Shown here: piece by piece, positions 1 through 8,959 of the stretch | How the letters are laid out: each line of letters opens with the position of its first letter | Numbering within the stretch: the first letter of the stretch is position 1 | DNA from: a virus | Virus record (IMG/VR): IMGVR_UViG_3300010354_015069 | Coordinates: 1 to 50,067 of that record | Direction: 5' to 3' (one strand) | Length of the DNA: 50,067 nt | Program-made: the position numbers and the translations under genes | The notes under the pieces: generated by a model | Seen by the model: the letters and a program-made list of their open reading frames with translations, nothing else | Told to the model about the DNA's origin: nothing | The model's database searches: none

Positions 1-720
1 AGTGATGAAGTTCTTAAAATTGTTGATAGTATGAGTGAAAAGAAAATTCGTGATTTTGCTAAAACGAAACATAAGGGTCTACCAAAGCATAAAAAATCAG
101 TTAAAGAAGAAACTTCTTGCGAACCAGAAGAAGAACAAAGAGATACAAGAGGAGATTACGCAAAGGGAAATGTGCTAAAAAATATAATTAGATCAAAAAC
201 TGGAATTAAACAACCCCTAATTATGGTTGCTGGATATGAACCAGAAGGTGAAGTTATTGATGAAAAACTTCGTTCTAGAGAAGAAAGAATGGCAAGAACT
301 ATTACTCCAGCACAAAGAAAGAAGCAAGAAGAAGAGCGTAAAAGAAAAGAAGAACTTGCACACCAGGCATCATTAGCACTTGCTGGAATGACAAGAACTG
401 CAAAACCTGGAGCAGTTACTCAATCTACACCAAAATCAGAAACACCTAAAGCAAATCGTAGATTAAAAAGCGGCAGAAAGTTTGATACCCTTGCTGTGAG
501 GGCATCTAAAGTTATTTCTTCTTCATATGAACTAGAAGATGGTGAAGTAATTTTCGAAAGAGAAATGGATGAGCCTGGAGAAAGAGAAAACAGACCTGAT
601 GTAAAAAAACATAATAGTAATAGAGCAGTTAAGTATAAACCCAAACCAAGAAGACCAAACATAGAAAACGACCCAAGATTTGGAACTCCTAGAGATAGGA
701 GTGGTAATTGGCAATTTTAA
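1..720 (+). CDS. C-terminal part of a probable virion structural protein (5' partial)
   Basis: The reading frame is open from base 1, so the ATG at 31 is probably internal and the gene starts upstream of the window. The visible 239 residues are highly charged (Lys, Glu, Arg) and mostly disordered in appearance. A Lys/Glu-rich helical stretch lies around residues 95-125 and the end is basic, with GTPRDRSGNWQF as the last residues. There is no enzyme motif. The early FAKTKHKGLP motif resembles C-terminal segments I recall from cyanophage structural proteins, but that assignment is from memory. The next gene follows after 40 bases. Confidence 0.6.
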   Translation, partial: SDEVLKIVDSMSEKKIRDFAKTKHKGLPKHKKSVKEETSCEPEEEQRDTRGDYAKGNVLKNIIRSKTGIKQPLIMVAGYEPEGEVIDEKLRSREERMARTITPAQRKKQEEERKRKEELAHQASLALAGMTRTAKPGAVTQSTPKSETPKANRRLKSGRKFDTLAVRASKVISSSYELEDGEVIFEREMDEPGERENRPDVKKHNSNRAVKYKPKPRRPNIENDPRFGTPRDRSGNWQF

Positions 721-760
721 TTCCTAAATATTACAGGATACTCTTCACACGGAGGACATT

Positions 761-955
761 ATGACCTTAGCAGCATTTATGGCTTGGGTAGCAGCAAATG
801 AAGCAGCACTTGCTACTATTGCTCTAATTATTTCTGAACTTCTTGGTGCTATACCTAAATTTAAGTCAAATGGTATTCTTTCTTTTGCTCTACTTCAAGT
901 TAGAGAGCAACTAAAAAAGAAAGGGGCAAAAGATCCAACTCCCGAAACTAAGTAA
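761..955 (+). CDS. Small membrane protein (64 aa)
   Basis: A good ribosome site (GGAGG) sits about 8 bases before the ATG. The protein has one long hydrophobic segment (residues about 4-32, Ala/Leu/Ile rich) and a short lysine-rich tail, so it is probably a single-pass membrane protein with its C-terminus in the cytoplasm. Size and layout would suit a holin-like or membrane accessory protein, but no family motif proves this. A strong terminator follows directly, ending this transcription unit. Confidence 0.6.
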   Translation: MTLAAFMAWVAANEAALATIALIISELLGAIPKFKSNGILSFALLQVREQLKKKGAKDPTPETK

Positions 956-963
956 AACAAAAT

Positions 964-997
964 AAAAAGGAGACAAACTAACGTCTCCTTTTTTTAT
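964..997 (+). terminator. Rho-independent terminator
   Basis: Inverted repeat AAAGGAGAC / GTCTCCTTT with an 8-base loop, followed by a T run. It ends the transcript from the 64-residue membrane protein gene. The T run merges with the late promoter of the next gene. Confidence 0.85.
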
Positions 998-1002
998 AAA
1001 TA
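995..1002 (+). promoter_or_regulatory. T4-type late promoter box TATAAATA
   Basis: Exact match to the T4 late promoter consensus, 31 bases before the ATG of the Ig-like virion protein gene and just after a terminator. This fits late expression of a structural gene. Confidence 0.75.
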
Positions 1003-1032
1003 TCAATATAAAAGAATTATAGGTAAGGAAAC

Positions 1033-1926
1033 ATGTCTCTTTGGGGCAATAAAGATTTAGTCTATTCTGACGGAACCGTTCAGGTTAATTTAGGAACTTC
1101 CACAGCACAAGTAACTGGAAGTGTGGGAGTAGTTACTTTTTCTACAGCAGGAATTAAAACTGGAGATGTTATAACAGTTGGTGCTGGAGCAACTTATGGT
1201 TATGCTGTAATTACTGGATTTACTTCTACAACTCTTTCAATTGCTTCCACTGCTGGAATTGTAACTGGAATTACAACTGTTCCATCTACTACATATTTTA
1301 TTTCAGAAGAACCAATTTATACTTTATTTGATTCTGTCTATAGGGCACCAGAATCGAAAACAGTAGGATATTCAACAAGTCCAGTATTTACTGGTGTATT
1401 TGGTGTTGATCAATATGAAGTTGGTTCTGCTGCTGTGACATCAGTTGGTGGAAAAGCTGCTGCTTATGCTGTTGCTCATAGTGGATGGGTCGGCATTATG
1501 ACATATGTTGATACTCATGGAAATTTAAGAGTAAAAAGTGAGGTTTTAGTTGCTGGTGGAATTCTTACTACATCTTCTTATGATGCTTCTGATGATAGTG
1601 TATTCAAGGATTATACAATTACAATTGTTACCAATCCTTCAAATAGAACAGGTATTCTTGCGACAGAAAATACTACATTTAGTGTTGTTGCTTCAGTATC
1701 ACCAAATGCTCTTCTTTCATATCAATGGCAATCTTCTACAGATAATTCAACTTGGTCTAATCTTACTGCTAATGCCATTTACAGTGATGTCAATACACCA
1801 ACAGTTGGAATTGCTTCCACTACAGTTACAGGCGACAGGCCAAATGGAACATATTTCCGAGTTGGAGTATCTACAACTAACGCAACTACAGTATTCTCTA
1901 ATTCCGCAAGATTGACTTACGCTTGA
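1033..1926 (+). CDS. Virion structural protein with C-terminal Ig-like domain
   Basis: A 297-residue protein rich in Thr, Ser, Val and Gly with alternating beta-strand patterns throughout. It begins MSLWGNKD, an opening I associate with cyanophage virion proteins. The last ~95 residues (from about 200) form an Ig-like repeat: TNPSNRTG, a central SYQWQSSTDN strand and a final FRVGVST strand. Such domains are common on the surface of phage particles. A GGTAAGGA ribosome site precedes the ATG and a late promoter lies upstream. It is probably a head, neck or tail decoration; the exact position in the virion cannot be read from the sequence. Confidence 0.75.
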   Translation: MSLWGNKDLVYSDGTVQVNLGTSTAQVTGSVGVVTFSTAGIKTGDVITVGAGATYGYAVITGFTSTTLSIASTAGIVTGITTVPSTTYFISEEPIYTLFDSVYRAPESKTVGYSTSPVFTGVFGVDQYEVGSAAVTSVGGKAAAYAVAHSGWVGIMTYVDTHGNLRVKSEVLVAGGILTTSSYDASDDSVFKDYTITIVTNPSNRTGILATENTTFSVVASVSPNALLSYQWQSSTDNSTWSNLTANAIYSDVNTPTVGIASTTVTGDRPNGTYFRVGVSTTNATTVFSNSARLTYA

Positions 1927-1935
1927 TAACATGAT

Positions 1936-2307
1936 ATGAGATTTGATGAACTGAATGAAGATAATTATTTAATATTTGCTATAAAATTCTACAATAATCC
2001 TCAAGCATTGACTATGGAGGATTTTGAGTCAGATCTCAAAAGAATTAGATATATCAAAAGATTGTTAAAAAAATACAAAAATACTGGTGAATTAAAAATT
2101 CATTTGATATTAAATCATTTGATTATTCTTTTTAATGTTTTTGATGAGGCTGCAGTTCCTTTACTATTTTATAATTTAGAAAAGGAACTGTGGCCTTCTA
2201 TTAAAAGTTTTCTTGTATTTTTAAATCGCTTTCCGGAGTATCCAAGAACTCCAATTCATGATATTGAAATTGATGAATTTTGTTTATCAAAATTACAGGC
2301 AATCTAA
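1936..2307 (+). CDS. Conserved-looking phage protein (123 aa), function unknown
   Basis: A helix-rich protein with a basic patch (RIRYIKRLLKKYKN, residues about 34-47), followed by a hydrophobic helical core (HLILNHLIILFNVF) and FLNRFPEYP. There is no catalytic motif. The pattern agrees with a protein I recall as widespread beside structural genes in cyanomyoviruses, where it is unnamed. It starts 9 bases after the Ig-like protein gene and overlaps the next gene by one base (TAATG), so the two are translationally coupled. Confidence 0.65.
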   Translation: MRFDELNEDNYLIFAIKFYNNPQALTMEDFESDLKRIRYIKRLLKKYKNTGELKIHLILNHLIILFNVFDEAAVPLLFYNLEKELWPSIKSFLVFLNRFPEYPRTPIHDIEIDEFCLSKLQAI

Positions 2308-2534
2308 TGGATAAAATAGATAGAATAATTGAAATTATTCGCACCTTAAAAGAAGAGGGAATGGTAGTTGGTGCTGGTGGATATACTGGTGCCGCAGATC
2401 CAAAAGGTCCTGTTGCTGGGTATGATAAACTTATGCCAGGTATTCCTGACGGAAGATCCAGTCTTATGAGAAGACTTCCATTATTTTATAGAACAGACTT
2501 ATTAGGCAAAAAGAGAAAGAAGAAAAAGAAATAA
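2307..2534 (+). CDS. Small phage protein with basic tail (75 aa)
   Basis: The chosen start is the ATG that shares its A with the upstream stop codon (TAATG). An alternative TTG 27 bases earlier has no ribosome site. The protein has an acidic/amphipathic N-terminal helix, a Gly/Pro-rich middle (GAGGYTGAADPKGPVAGYD) and a lysine run at the end (KKRKKKKK). The tail may bind nucleic acid or DNA-filled structures. Function unknown. Confidence 0.65.
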   Translation: MDKIDRIIEIIRTLKEEGMVVGAGGYTGAADPKGPVAGYDKLMPGIPDGRSSLMRRLPLFYRTDLLGKKRKKKKK

Positions 2535-2581
2535 ATATAAGTATAACTTGTTGAAAAGATATTAGTTTCTCTGATAAAAGA

Positions 2582-3052
2582 ATGAGAGGTCCAAAAATCA
2601 GGCAACTAATACAAATGTTCAACCAAAATACAACTGCAGACACTAAAATTGCTGTACTTGAGGAGAGATTGTCTTCATATGAGATAATGATGAGAAAAAT
2701 TGATGAGGCAATTCAACTTGTTGGAAAAGCAAATCAAAATATTAGTAAAATGCTTGCCGTTCATGATGAAAAAATAGGTCAGTGTGGTAAAACTGACGAC
2801 TTAATTACACGTATGATTGATGAGTTAAAAGATGAAAATAGAGAACAACATGATCAAGTTTCAGAGAGAATTGACAAAATGGAAATAGAAGTAAAAGAGA
2901 TAGGAAAAATAAAGTGGATGACCGTTGGGTGTGGGGTTCTTTTGGCAATTTTAACAACAGCATTTTCTACGCTTGCTTCTGGGTGGTGGACACCATCAGA
3001 AATGCAAATGCAGCGTCAAGGACATCTTCACCAACAGAATGTCAATAATTGA
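2582..3052 (+). CDS. Coiled-coil protein with C-terminal membrane anchor
   Basis: A 156-residue protein with a long coiled coil (residues about 18-115, heptad pattern in AVLEERLSSYEIMMRKIDEA) and one hydrophobic segment near 117-138 (MTVGCGVLLAILTTAFSTLA), then a short Gln/His-rich tail. This is a tail-anchored membrane protein. A later ATG at 2615 is a possible alternative start. It may be a lysis accessory or membrane scaffold, but no family signature proves it. Its stop codon overlaps the -35 of the promoter for the primase operon. Confidence 0.6.
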   Translation: MRGPKIRQLIQMFNQNTTADTKIAVLEERLSSYEIMMRKIDEAIQLVGKANQNISKMLAVHDEKIGQCGKTDDLITRMIDELKDENREQHDQVSERIDKMEIEVKEIGKIKWMTVGCGVLLAILTTAFSTLASGWWTPSEMQMQRQGHLHQQNVNN

Positions 3053-3077
3053 CAAAAAGGTTAAGAACTGATAAACT
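3049..3077 (+). promoter_or_regulatory. Sigma70-like promoter for gp61-nrdA-nrdB
   Basis: Perfect -35 TTGACA (3049-3054), 17-base spacer, -10 TAAACT (3072-3077, 4 of 6 matches). It sits 23 bases before the primase ATG, consistent with early expression by host RNA polymerase. Confidence 0.5.
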
Positions 3078-3099
3078 ATAGACCTCTGATACTTTGTGA

Positions 3100-4077
3100 A
3101 TGGATTTAATTGATTCTAAGTATATTGGTTTAGTATCATCACGTCTACAAAAATTTAAAAGAGTAAAAGCAGATCTTTATAATTTCCGATGTCCTATTTG
3201 TGGTGATTCGCAAAAGAACAAAAATAAATCTAGAGGATATTTTTATTCAGTAAAAAATAATACAAATTTTAAGTGCCATAATTGTGGTTCCAGTTTATCC
3301 TTTAACAATTTTCTCAAAAAAATAGATATAGTTCTTCATCAACAGTATTGTCTTGAAAAATTTAAAGAAGGATTTACGGGCAAAAATTTTGTTGTTGAAG
3401 AACCCAAATTAAATTTTCAGAAACCTAATTTTTTTAAAAAGTTAGATATACCAAAAGCATCGTCAAATCCTGAAGCAAAAAAATATCTTTTAGATAGAAA
3501 ATTAAATCCAAATAATTTTTATTATGCTGAAAAGTTTAAAGAATGGGTAAACAGTCAAGTTTACACTTTTGACGAAAAAAGTTTAAAATACGAAGAGTCT
3601 AGAATTATAATTCCATTTTTGTCTGAGAATGGAGATATTTTTGGATTTCAAGGAAGATCACTTAACTCTTCGCCAAATAAATATATCACCGTCATGCTTG
3701 TTGATGATATACCAAAAATTTATGGACTTAATAAAATTAATAAAGATGAAACGGTTTATATTCTTGAAGGACCGTTTGACTCGGAATTCGTTGAAAACTC
3801 TGTTGCTATGTGCGGGTCCGACATTGATATTAGGTCGTTTAATTGGTGCGATTATATTTGGGTTTTTGATAATGAACCACGCAACAGAGAAATCGTCAAC
3901 AGAATCTCAAAAACCATCGATAGAGGTGATAAGGTAGTGATTTGGCCTTCTAACGTTATACAAAAAGATGTTAATGATTGCGTTCTCGCTGGACTTAATG
4001 TTATGGAGATGCTAAAATTAAATACTTATTCGGGTTTAGAAGCAAAGGTAAAGTTTAATCAATGGAAAAAAGTATGA
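3100..4077 (+). CDS. 61: DNA primase, T4 gp61-like
   Basis: Makes RNA primers for lagging-strand synthesis with the gp41 helicase. The N-terminus has a zinc-ribbon with four cysteines: CPIC at residues 31-34 and CHNC at 59-62. A TOPRIM-like region follows, with the acidic motif ILEGPFDSEF near residue 225 and VFDNEP near 255. Length (325) is close to T4 gp61. It is the first gene of the replication/nucleotide operon and its end overlaps nrdA by 16 bases. Confidence 0.85.
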   Translation: MDLIDSKYIGLVSSRLQKFKRVKADLYNFRCPICGDSQKNKNKSRGYFYSVKNNTNFKCHNCGSSLSFNNFLKKIDIVLHQQYCLEKFKEGFTGKNFVVEEPKLNFQKPNFFKKLDIPKASSNPEAKKYLLDRKLNPNNFYYAEKFKEWVNSQVYTFDEKSLKYEESRIIIPFLSENGDIFGFQGRSLNSSPNKYITVMLVDDIPKIYGLNKINKDETVYILEGPFDSEFVENSVAMCGSDIDIRSFNWCDYIWVFDNEPRNREIVNRISKTIDRGDKVVIWPSNVIQKDVNDCVLAGLNVMEMLKLNTYSGLEAKVKFNQWKKV

Positions 4078-6383
4078 GTAACGGAACACAAGTAGTAAAA
4101 AGAAATGGTTCAACTGAATCATTGGATTTGAATAAACTTCATTTAATGGTTGAAGAGGCATGTAAAGATCTGTCTGGTGTTTCTGCTTCTCAAGTTGAAA
4201 TGCAATCTGGAATTCAATTTTATGATGGAATTACAACTGCAGAAATACAAGAAATCCTAATCAGATCCGCATCTGATTTGATAGATTTGGAGCATCCTAA
4301 CTATCAATATGTTGCTGCAAGGTTACTTTTATTTTCCATTCGTAAGAAGTTATTTGGACTTATGCACGAATGTCCTACCGTATTTGAACATGTTCAAAAA
4401 TGTGTTCAATTAGGTGTTTATGATTCTGAAATTCTTGATTTATATACTGAAGAAGATTTTAGAAAATTTCAATCTTTTATTGACCACGATAGAGATTATA
4501 TTTTTACTTATGCTGGTCTTAGGCAAGTAGTTGATAAGTATCTTGTACAAGATAGAAGTACGGGGCAAGTTTATGAAACCCCACAGTTTATGTATCTTTT
4601 GATTGCTGCTACTATTTTTTCCAAGTATCCCAAAGAAACACGATTAGAATACGTTAAGAGGTACTATGACGCAATCTCAAAGCACAAAATCAACATTCCC
4701 ACACCTATCATGGCGGGAGTGCGAACTCCACTTAGACAGTTTGCTAGCTGTGTTCTTGTTGATGTTGATGACACCCTCCGTAGTATCGAGTCTAGTGATT
4801 CTGCAATTTTTAGGTATGTTTCTCAAAGGGCGGGCATCGGTATCAACGCAGGTAGAATCCGTGGCATCAACAGTAAAATCAGAAACGGAGAAGTTCAACA
4901 CACAGGTGTTATCCCTTTCCTCAAGAAGTTTGAAGCGACTGTCCGAAGTTGCACTCAAAATGGCATCCGAGGTGGATCAGCAACTGTCCACTTTCCAATC
5001 TGGCACCAAGAAATAGAAGATATTCTTGTACTGAAAAATAATAAGGGTACTGAAGATAATCGTGTTCGTAAACTAGATTATTCCATACAAATTAGCAAAC
5101 TTTTTTATGAACGCTTTATCAACAATCAAGAAATATCACTTTTCTCTCCACACTCAGTTCCTGGTCTTTATGATGCTTTTGGAACTGATAGATTTGATGA
5201 GTTATATGTTTCTTATGAACAAAATAACACTATTCCAAGAAAAACTATTAGTGCTCAAAAATTATTTTTAGATCTTCTTAAAGAGCGTGCTGAAACTGGT
5301 CGTATTTATATTATGAATATAGATCATTGTAACTCTCATAGTTCTTTTAAAGAACAAATTACAATGTCAAATTTGTGCCAGGAAATTACTCTTAAAACTA
5401 CTCCAATTCAACACATTGATGATGAAAATGGAGAAATTGCTACATGTATTCTTTCAGCAGTAAATATTGGAAAAATTAAATCAAATGAGGAGCTAGAAAG
5501 TCTTTGCGATCTTTCTGTCCGTTCTTTGGATGAACTTATTGATTATCAAACTTATCCAGTAAAAGCAGCAGAAAATTTCACAAAAAATCGTAGGGCACTT
5601 GGAATTGGATATATTGGATTGGCACACTATCTTGCAAAACACAATGTAAAATATGAAGAGCAAAAAGCATGGGAATTGGTTCATGATTTAAGTGAAGCAT
5701 TCCAATATTATCTTATTCAATCATCTATAAATCTTGCGAAAGAAAGAGGTGCTTGTAATTATTACGATCAAACAAAGTATTCTGATGGCATTTTGCCAGT
5801 TGATACATATAAAAAAGATGTCGATAAAATAGTTCCAAATAACTTAAAATATGATTGGGATCATCTTAGGGAATTACTCAAGCAATACGGTATTAGGAAC
5901 TCAACATTGTCGGCACAGATGCCATCGGAGAGCAGTTCCGTTGTGTCAAATGAGACGAACGGAATTGAACCACCTCGTGGATATTTGTCCGTTAAGAAGT
6001 CCAAAAAAGGTCCTCTTAAGCAAATTGTACCTCAGTATCAAACTCTTAAGAACAACTATACGTTGCTTTGGGATATGTCTGGGAATACTGGTTATATTAA
6101 TATTGTTGCAGTTATGCAAAAATTCTTCGATCAAGCGATTTCTGGAAACTGGTCCTATAATCCAGAGAATTACCCAGATAATGAAGTTCCTGTTTCTGTA
6201 ATGGCACACGATATGCTTTATTCTTACTCTATGGGTCATAAAACTGCATATTACCAAAACACATATGACATTAAATCTGATGAAGAAGTGGATGATATTT
6301 CAATTAAAAAACAAGAACTTGAAACTCTTATAAATGAAGTTATGAGTTCTGATGAAAGTTCCTGTGAAAGTTGTACAATTTAA
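4062..6383 (+). CDS. nrdA: Ribonucleotide reductase class Ia, alpha subunit
   Basis: Reduces ribonucleoside diphosphates to supply deoxynucleotides for phage DNA. Key residues are visible at E. coli-like positions: the Cys in FASCVLVDVDD (about 229), N/C/E in NLCQEI (about 436-440), the Cys in ATCILS (about 461), the Tyr pair in AYYQNT (about 728), and the C-terminal redox pair CESCTI. The N-terminus (VVKRNGSTESLDLNKL) is an ATP-cone type region. The first ATG overlaps gp61; a second ATG at 4074 (MSNGTQ) is also possible. nrdB follows after 12 bases. No intron or endonuclease insertion is present. Confidence 0.95.
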   Translation: MEKSMSNGTQVVKRNGSTESLDLNKLHLMVEEACKDLSGVSASQVEMQSGIQFYDGITTAEIQEILIRSASDLIDLEHPNYQYVAARLLLFSIRKKLFGLMHECPTVFEHVQKCVQLGVYDSEILDLYTEEDFRKFQSFIDHDRDYIFTYAGLRQVVDKYLVQDRSTGQVYETPQFMYLLIAATIFSKYPKETRLEYVKRYYDAISKHKINIPTPIMAGVRTPLRQFASCVLVDVDDTLRSIESSDSAIFRYVSQRAGIGINAGRIRGINSKIRNGEVQHTGVIPFLKKFEATVRSCTQNGIRGGSATVHFPIWHQEIEDILVLKNNKGTEDNRVRKLDYSIQISKLFYERFINNQEISLFSPHSVPGLYDAFGTDRFDELYVSYEQNNTIPRKTISAQKLFLDLLKERAETGRIYIMNIDHCNSHSSFKEQITMSNLCQEITLKTTPIQHIDDENGEIATCILSAVNIGKIKSNEELESLCDLSVRSLDELIDYQTYPVKAAENFTKNRRALGIGYIGLAHYLAKHNVKYEEQKAWELVHDLSEAFQYYLIQSSINLAKERGACNYYDQTKYSDGILPVDTYKKDVDKIVPNNLKYDWDHLRELLKQYGIRNSTLSAQMPSESSSVVSNETNGIEPPRGYLSVKKSKKGPLKQIVPQYQTLKNNYTLLWDMSGNTGYINIVAVMQKFFDQAISGNWSYNPENYPDNEVPVSVMAHDMLYSYSMGHKTAYYQNTYDIKSDEEVDDISIKKQELETLINEVMSSDESSCESCTI

Positions 6384-6395
6384 TTTAGGAGAAAT

Positions 6396-7574
6396 ATGGA
6401 GTTTATTACCTCAGTAAAATCGGAGAAACAAATGGTTGATTCTATTACAGTTTTTAATTCTGAAGACGTTGATAGAAAGAAACAACCTATGTTTCTAGGT
6501 CAACCTTTAGGATTGCAGAGATACGATTCTTATAAGTATCCAGTTTTTGATAAACTTACTCAACAACAGTTAAGTTATTTTTGGAGACCAGAAGAAATAT
6601 CTCTTCAAAAAGATAGAGGGGATTATCAAACTCTTCGTCCCGAACAAAAACATATTTTTACTTCTAATTTAAAGTATCAAATTATGCTTGACAGTGTTCA
6701 AGGTCGTGGTCCTGGTATGGCATTTGTTCCGTATTGTTCTCTACCAGAATTAGAAGCCTGTATGAAAGTATGGGAGTTTATGGAAATGATTCATTCTCGC
6801 TCCTATACTTATATCATCAAGAACGTTTATTCAGATCCTTCAGATGTTTTTGATACTATTTTAAATGATGAAAGAATTATGGAACGTGCCGTGAGTGTAA
6901 CTCAGGCATATAATGATTTCATCAATAATGCACATATGTATGATTCATCTGAAGTTTGGAAATATGCACAAGAACAAGTTCCGAACGCACAGGACACAAG
7001 ATATGAACTCAAAAGAAAACTTTTCAGAGCAGTTGCAAATGTTAATATTCTTGAAGGTATACGCTTTTACGTTAGTTTTGCTTGCAGTTTTGCATTTGGC
7101 GAACTCAAGCTTATGGAAGGAAGTGCAAAAATTATCTCATTGATTGCTCGTGACGAAAATCAACACCTTGTAATTACACAAAACATTCTCAATAAATGGA
7201 AGGAAGGTGATGACCCAGATATGAAAAAAATCTGGAATGAAGAGGAATTTTGGATTACAAGAACTTTTGAAAGTGCTGTAAATCAAGAAAAATTATGGGC
7301 GGAATATCTCTTCAAAAACGGTTCTATGATTGGATTGAATGATAAATTACTTCAACAGTATGTTGAGTGGATTGCCAACCGTAGAATGAAGGCAATTGGT
7401 CTTCGTCCACTTTATGATATTCCTGCTAAGAACAATCCTCTTCCATGGACCGATCATTGGTTGAATTCTAAATCCTTACAAAACGCACCTCAAGAAGTAG
7501 AAATTGAGCAATATTTGATTGGTGGCATCAAACAAGATATGAAAAACGATGCATTCGCAGGATTTAAACTCTGA
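6396..7574 (+). CDS. nrdB: Ribonucleotide reductase class Ia, beta subunit
   Basis: Carries the diiron site and tyrosyl radical used by NrdA. Iron and radical residues are visible in order: Asp in DRGDYQ, Glu/His/Tyr in MEMIHSRSY, Glu in EGIRFYVSFACSF, and Glu/His in RDENQHL. Length 392 is normal. A strong ribosome site (AGGAG) precedes the ATG. It is coupled with nrdA, and its last 26 bases overlap the small gene that follows. Confidence 0.95.
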   Translation: MEFITSVKSEKQMVDSITVFNSEDVDRKKQPMFLGQPLGLQRYDSYKYPVFDKLTQQQLSYFWRPEEISLQKDRGDYQTLRPEQKHIFTSNLKYQIMLDSVQGRGPGMAFVPYCSLPELEACMKVWEFMEMIHSRSYTYIIKNVYSDPSDVFDTILNDERIMERAVSVTQAYNDFINNAHMYDSSEVWKYAQEQVPNAQDTRYELKRKLFRAVANVNILEGIRFYVSFACSFAFGELKLMEGSAKIISLIARDENQHLVITQNILNKWKEGDDPDMKKIWNEEEFWITRTFESAVNQEKLWAEYLFKNGSMIGLNDKLLQQYVEWIANRRMKAIGLRPLYDIPAKNNPLPWTDHWLNSKSLQNAPQEVEIEQYLIGGIKQDMKNDAFAGFKL

Positions 7575-7698
7575 TGAATTAAGTATAGAAGAAATAATTC
7601 AATTATATAAAGACGCTGCAGATAATGATAAAACCATTTTTGGTGATTATGATTATGCGAAGCAGTGGTTGGATGATAGTATTCCAGACCTCTTTTAG
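7549..7698 (+). CDS. Small acidic phage protein (49 aa)
   Basis: Starts with an ATG inside the end of nrdB in another frame and ends in TAG inside the terminator stem. The composition is protein-like: acidic, with IEEIIQLYKDAADNDKT and DYDYAKQWLDD. I recall a similar small protein downstream of nrdB in cyanophages. Function unknown; the position suggests a link to nucleotide metabolism or the host switch. Confidence 0.6.
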   Translation: MHSQDLNSDELSIEEIIQLYKDAADNDKTIFGDYDYAKQWLDDSIPDLF

Positions 7699-7710
7699 AG
7701 GTCTTTTTTT
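7686..7710 (+). terminator. Rho-independent terminator after nrdB operon
   Basis: Stem AGACCTCT / AGAGGTCT with a short loop and a seven-base T run. It overlaps the stop codon of the 49-residue protein and abuts the next late promoter. Confidence 0.85.
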
Positions 7711-7717
7711 ATAAATA
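7710..7717 (+). promoter_or_regulatory. T4-type late promoter box TATAAATA
   Basis: Exact consensus, 28 bases before the ATG of the 385-residue modular protein and directly after a terminator. Confidence 0.75.
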
Positions 7718-7744
7718 AAAGTATAAAGAAAATATCAGAAAAAA

Positions 7745-8902
7745 ATGTATAGAATTACAAGTAATGAAGTTCAGGGATTGATGGAAGCATATAATGCTGT
7801 ATATACTCCTCAAGAACTCACTGAAGAACAAATCTGGGAAGAAGTTGAAACTTGGGTAAATTCACTTGTAGAAGAAGGTTATGACTTGAGTGATTATACT
7901 TGGGAAGAGATGTATGAGGCTTATTTGAATGAGATGGGGCAGACTAGAACCACTGGTCAAGCAACTGCACCAATTTCTAATGCACCATATCAATCAAGAT
8001 TTGCTCGCCCAATGAATGCTGGAACTCCCCGACAGACTGGAAGAGGAACTGCAGTATCTAGACCACAAATTGGAAGTCTTCCATCAAATTACAGAGGAGC
8101 AGAACTTCAGCAGACTGCAAGAGCAAGAGCATCACAAGTAGGTACAACACGCCAAGGAACTGCAGGTGGTCCTACAACTGGTGGAAATACTCCTATTGGA
8201 CCTTCACCTTCAAGAACCGCTGCTCCTACTACTCAACCTCCTCGTAATCGTCTACCTGCCACTAGACCTACTGCCCCTGTTGCTCCAGCAGTAAGTTCTC
8301 CTGATAAAACTAAGAATAAGCCAAAGCCTAATCCAACTGCTCCAACTGCTCCAACTGCTCGTAAATATGAAAAAGATGATTCAATTCAACAAATGATTAC
8401 AAGGTCTCAACAGAGACAAGCCGAAATGACACCAAAACCAGAGATATCAAAATCAAGTGCTCCAAGAGTTCCGATTTCACCGGGTGCTGCTAGTGATTCT
8501 GGTGTGAGATATGCAAGTAGAGATACAAATGCTGCGGTTGGATCTCCTTCTAGACCCACTTTCAAATCCGCAAGAGAAAGAGTATTGAATCAACATTTTG
8601 ATCTTTTTGATATAATTAAAGGGCATCTTCTTGATGAAGGTTATGCTGATACCGAGGAAGCAGCAGAAGCAATTATGGTAAGTATGAGTGAGGATTGGAA
8701 ACAGAGTATTTTAGAAGTAAGTGCTCCCCCACATCCAGTAGATCTTCCTCCTCCAGTAAGTTCTCCACCTCCAGTAAATTCTCTCCCTAAACTAACTACT
8801 CCACCTTCAGTACCTAAGGAAAAAGATAAAAGATTACCTAAATTAACTACTCCACCTCCAGTACCTCCAGCGAAAATACCACCTTTACCTCCAGTTAAAT
8901 AA
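7745..8902 (+). CDS. Modular low-complexity protein with capsid-targeting-like N-terminus
   Basis: A 385-residue protein with four parts. The N-terminus has VQGLMEAYNAVY, where LME-A fits the T4 gp21 prohead protease site (L/I-x-E, cut before A). A helical module follows (EEQIWEEVETWVNSL to MYEAYL, residues 26-60), nearly identical in DNA to the 9463 gene. A long Pro/Thr/Ala/Arg-rich disordered region comes next. A second helical module (FDLFDIIKGHLLDEGYAD to MSEDWKQSILE, about 286-326) is shared with four other genes here, and a proline-repeat tail ends the protein. Late promoter upstream. I infer a virion-packaged internal protein; no enzyme activity is visible. Confidence 0.65.
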   Translation: MYRITSNEVQGLMEAYNAVYTPQELTEEQIWEEVETWVNSLVEEGYDLSDYTWEEMYEAYLNEMGQTRTTGQATAPISNAPYQSRFARPMNAGTPRQTGRGTAVSRPQIGSLPSNYRGAELQQTARARASQVGTTRQGTAGGPTTGGNTPIGPSPSRTAAPTTQPPRNRLPATRPTAPVAPAVSSPDKTKNKPKPNPTAPTAPTARKYEKDDSIQQMITRSQQRQAEMTPKPEISKSSAPRVPISPGAASDSGVRYASRDTNAAVGSPSRPTFKSARERVLNQHFDLFDIIKGHLLDEGYADTEEAAEAIMVSMSEDWKQSILEVSAPPHPVDLPPPVSSPPPVNSLPKLTTPPSVPKEKDKRLPKLTTPPPVPPAKIPPLPPVK

Positions 8903-8908
8903 AAATAT

Positions 8909-8934
8909 AAAACCTCCCACGTGGGAGGTTTTTT
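8909..8934 (+). terminator. Rho-independent terminator
   Basis: Nearly loop-free palindrome AAAACCTCCCAC / GTGGGAGGTTTT followed by T residues, directly after the 385-residue gene. The T run leads into the next late promoter. Confidence 0.85.
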
Positions 8935-8941
8935 ATAAATA
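8934..8941 (+). promoter_or_regulatory. T4-type late promoter box TATAAATA
   Basis: Exact consensus 19 bases before the ATG at 8960, overlapping the end of the preceding terminator. Confidence 0.75.
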
Positions 8942-8959
8942 CCTAAAAAGTATTAAGTG

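Noticed and set aside
1550-1915. A 121-residue Leu/Ile-rich plus-strand frame within the Ig-like virion protein gene
   Set aside because: Out-of-frame shadow with biased composition; the Ig-like frame has clear domain structure.
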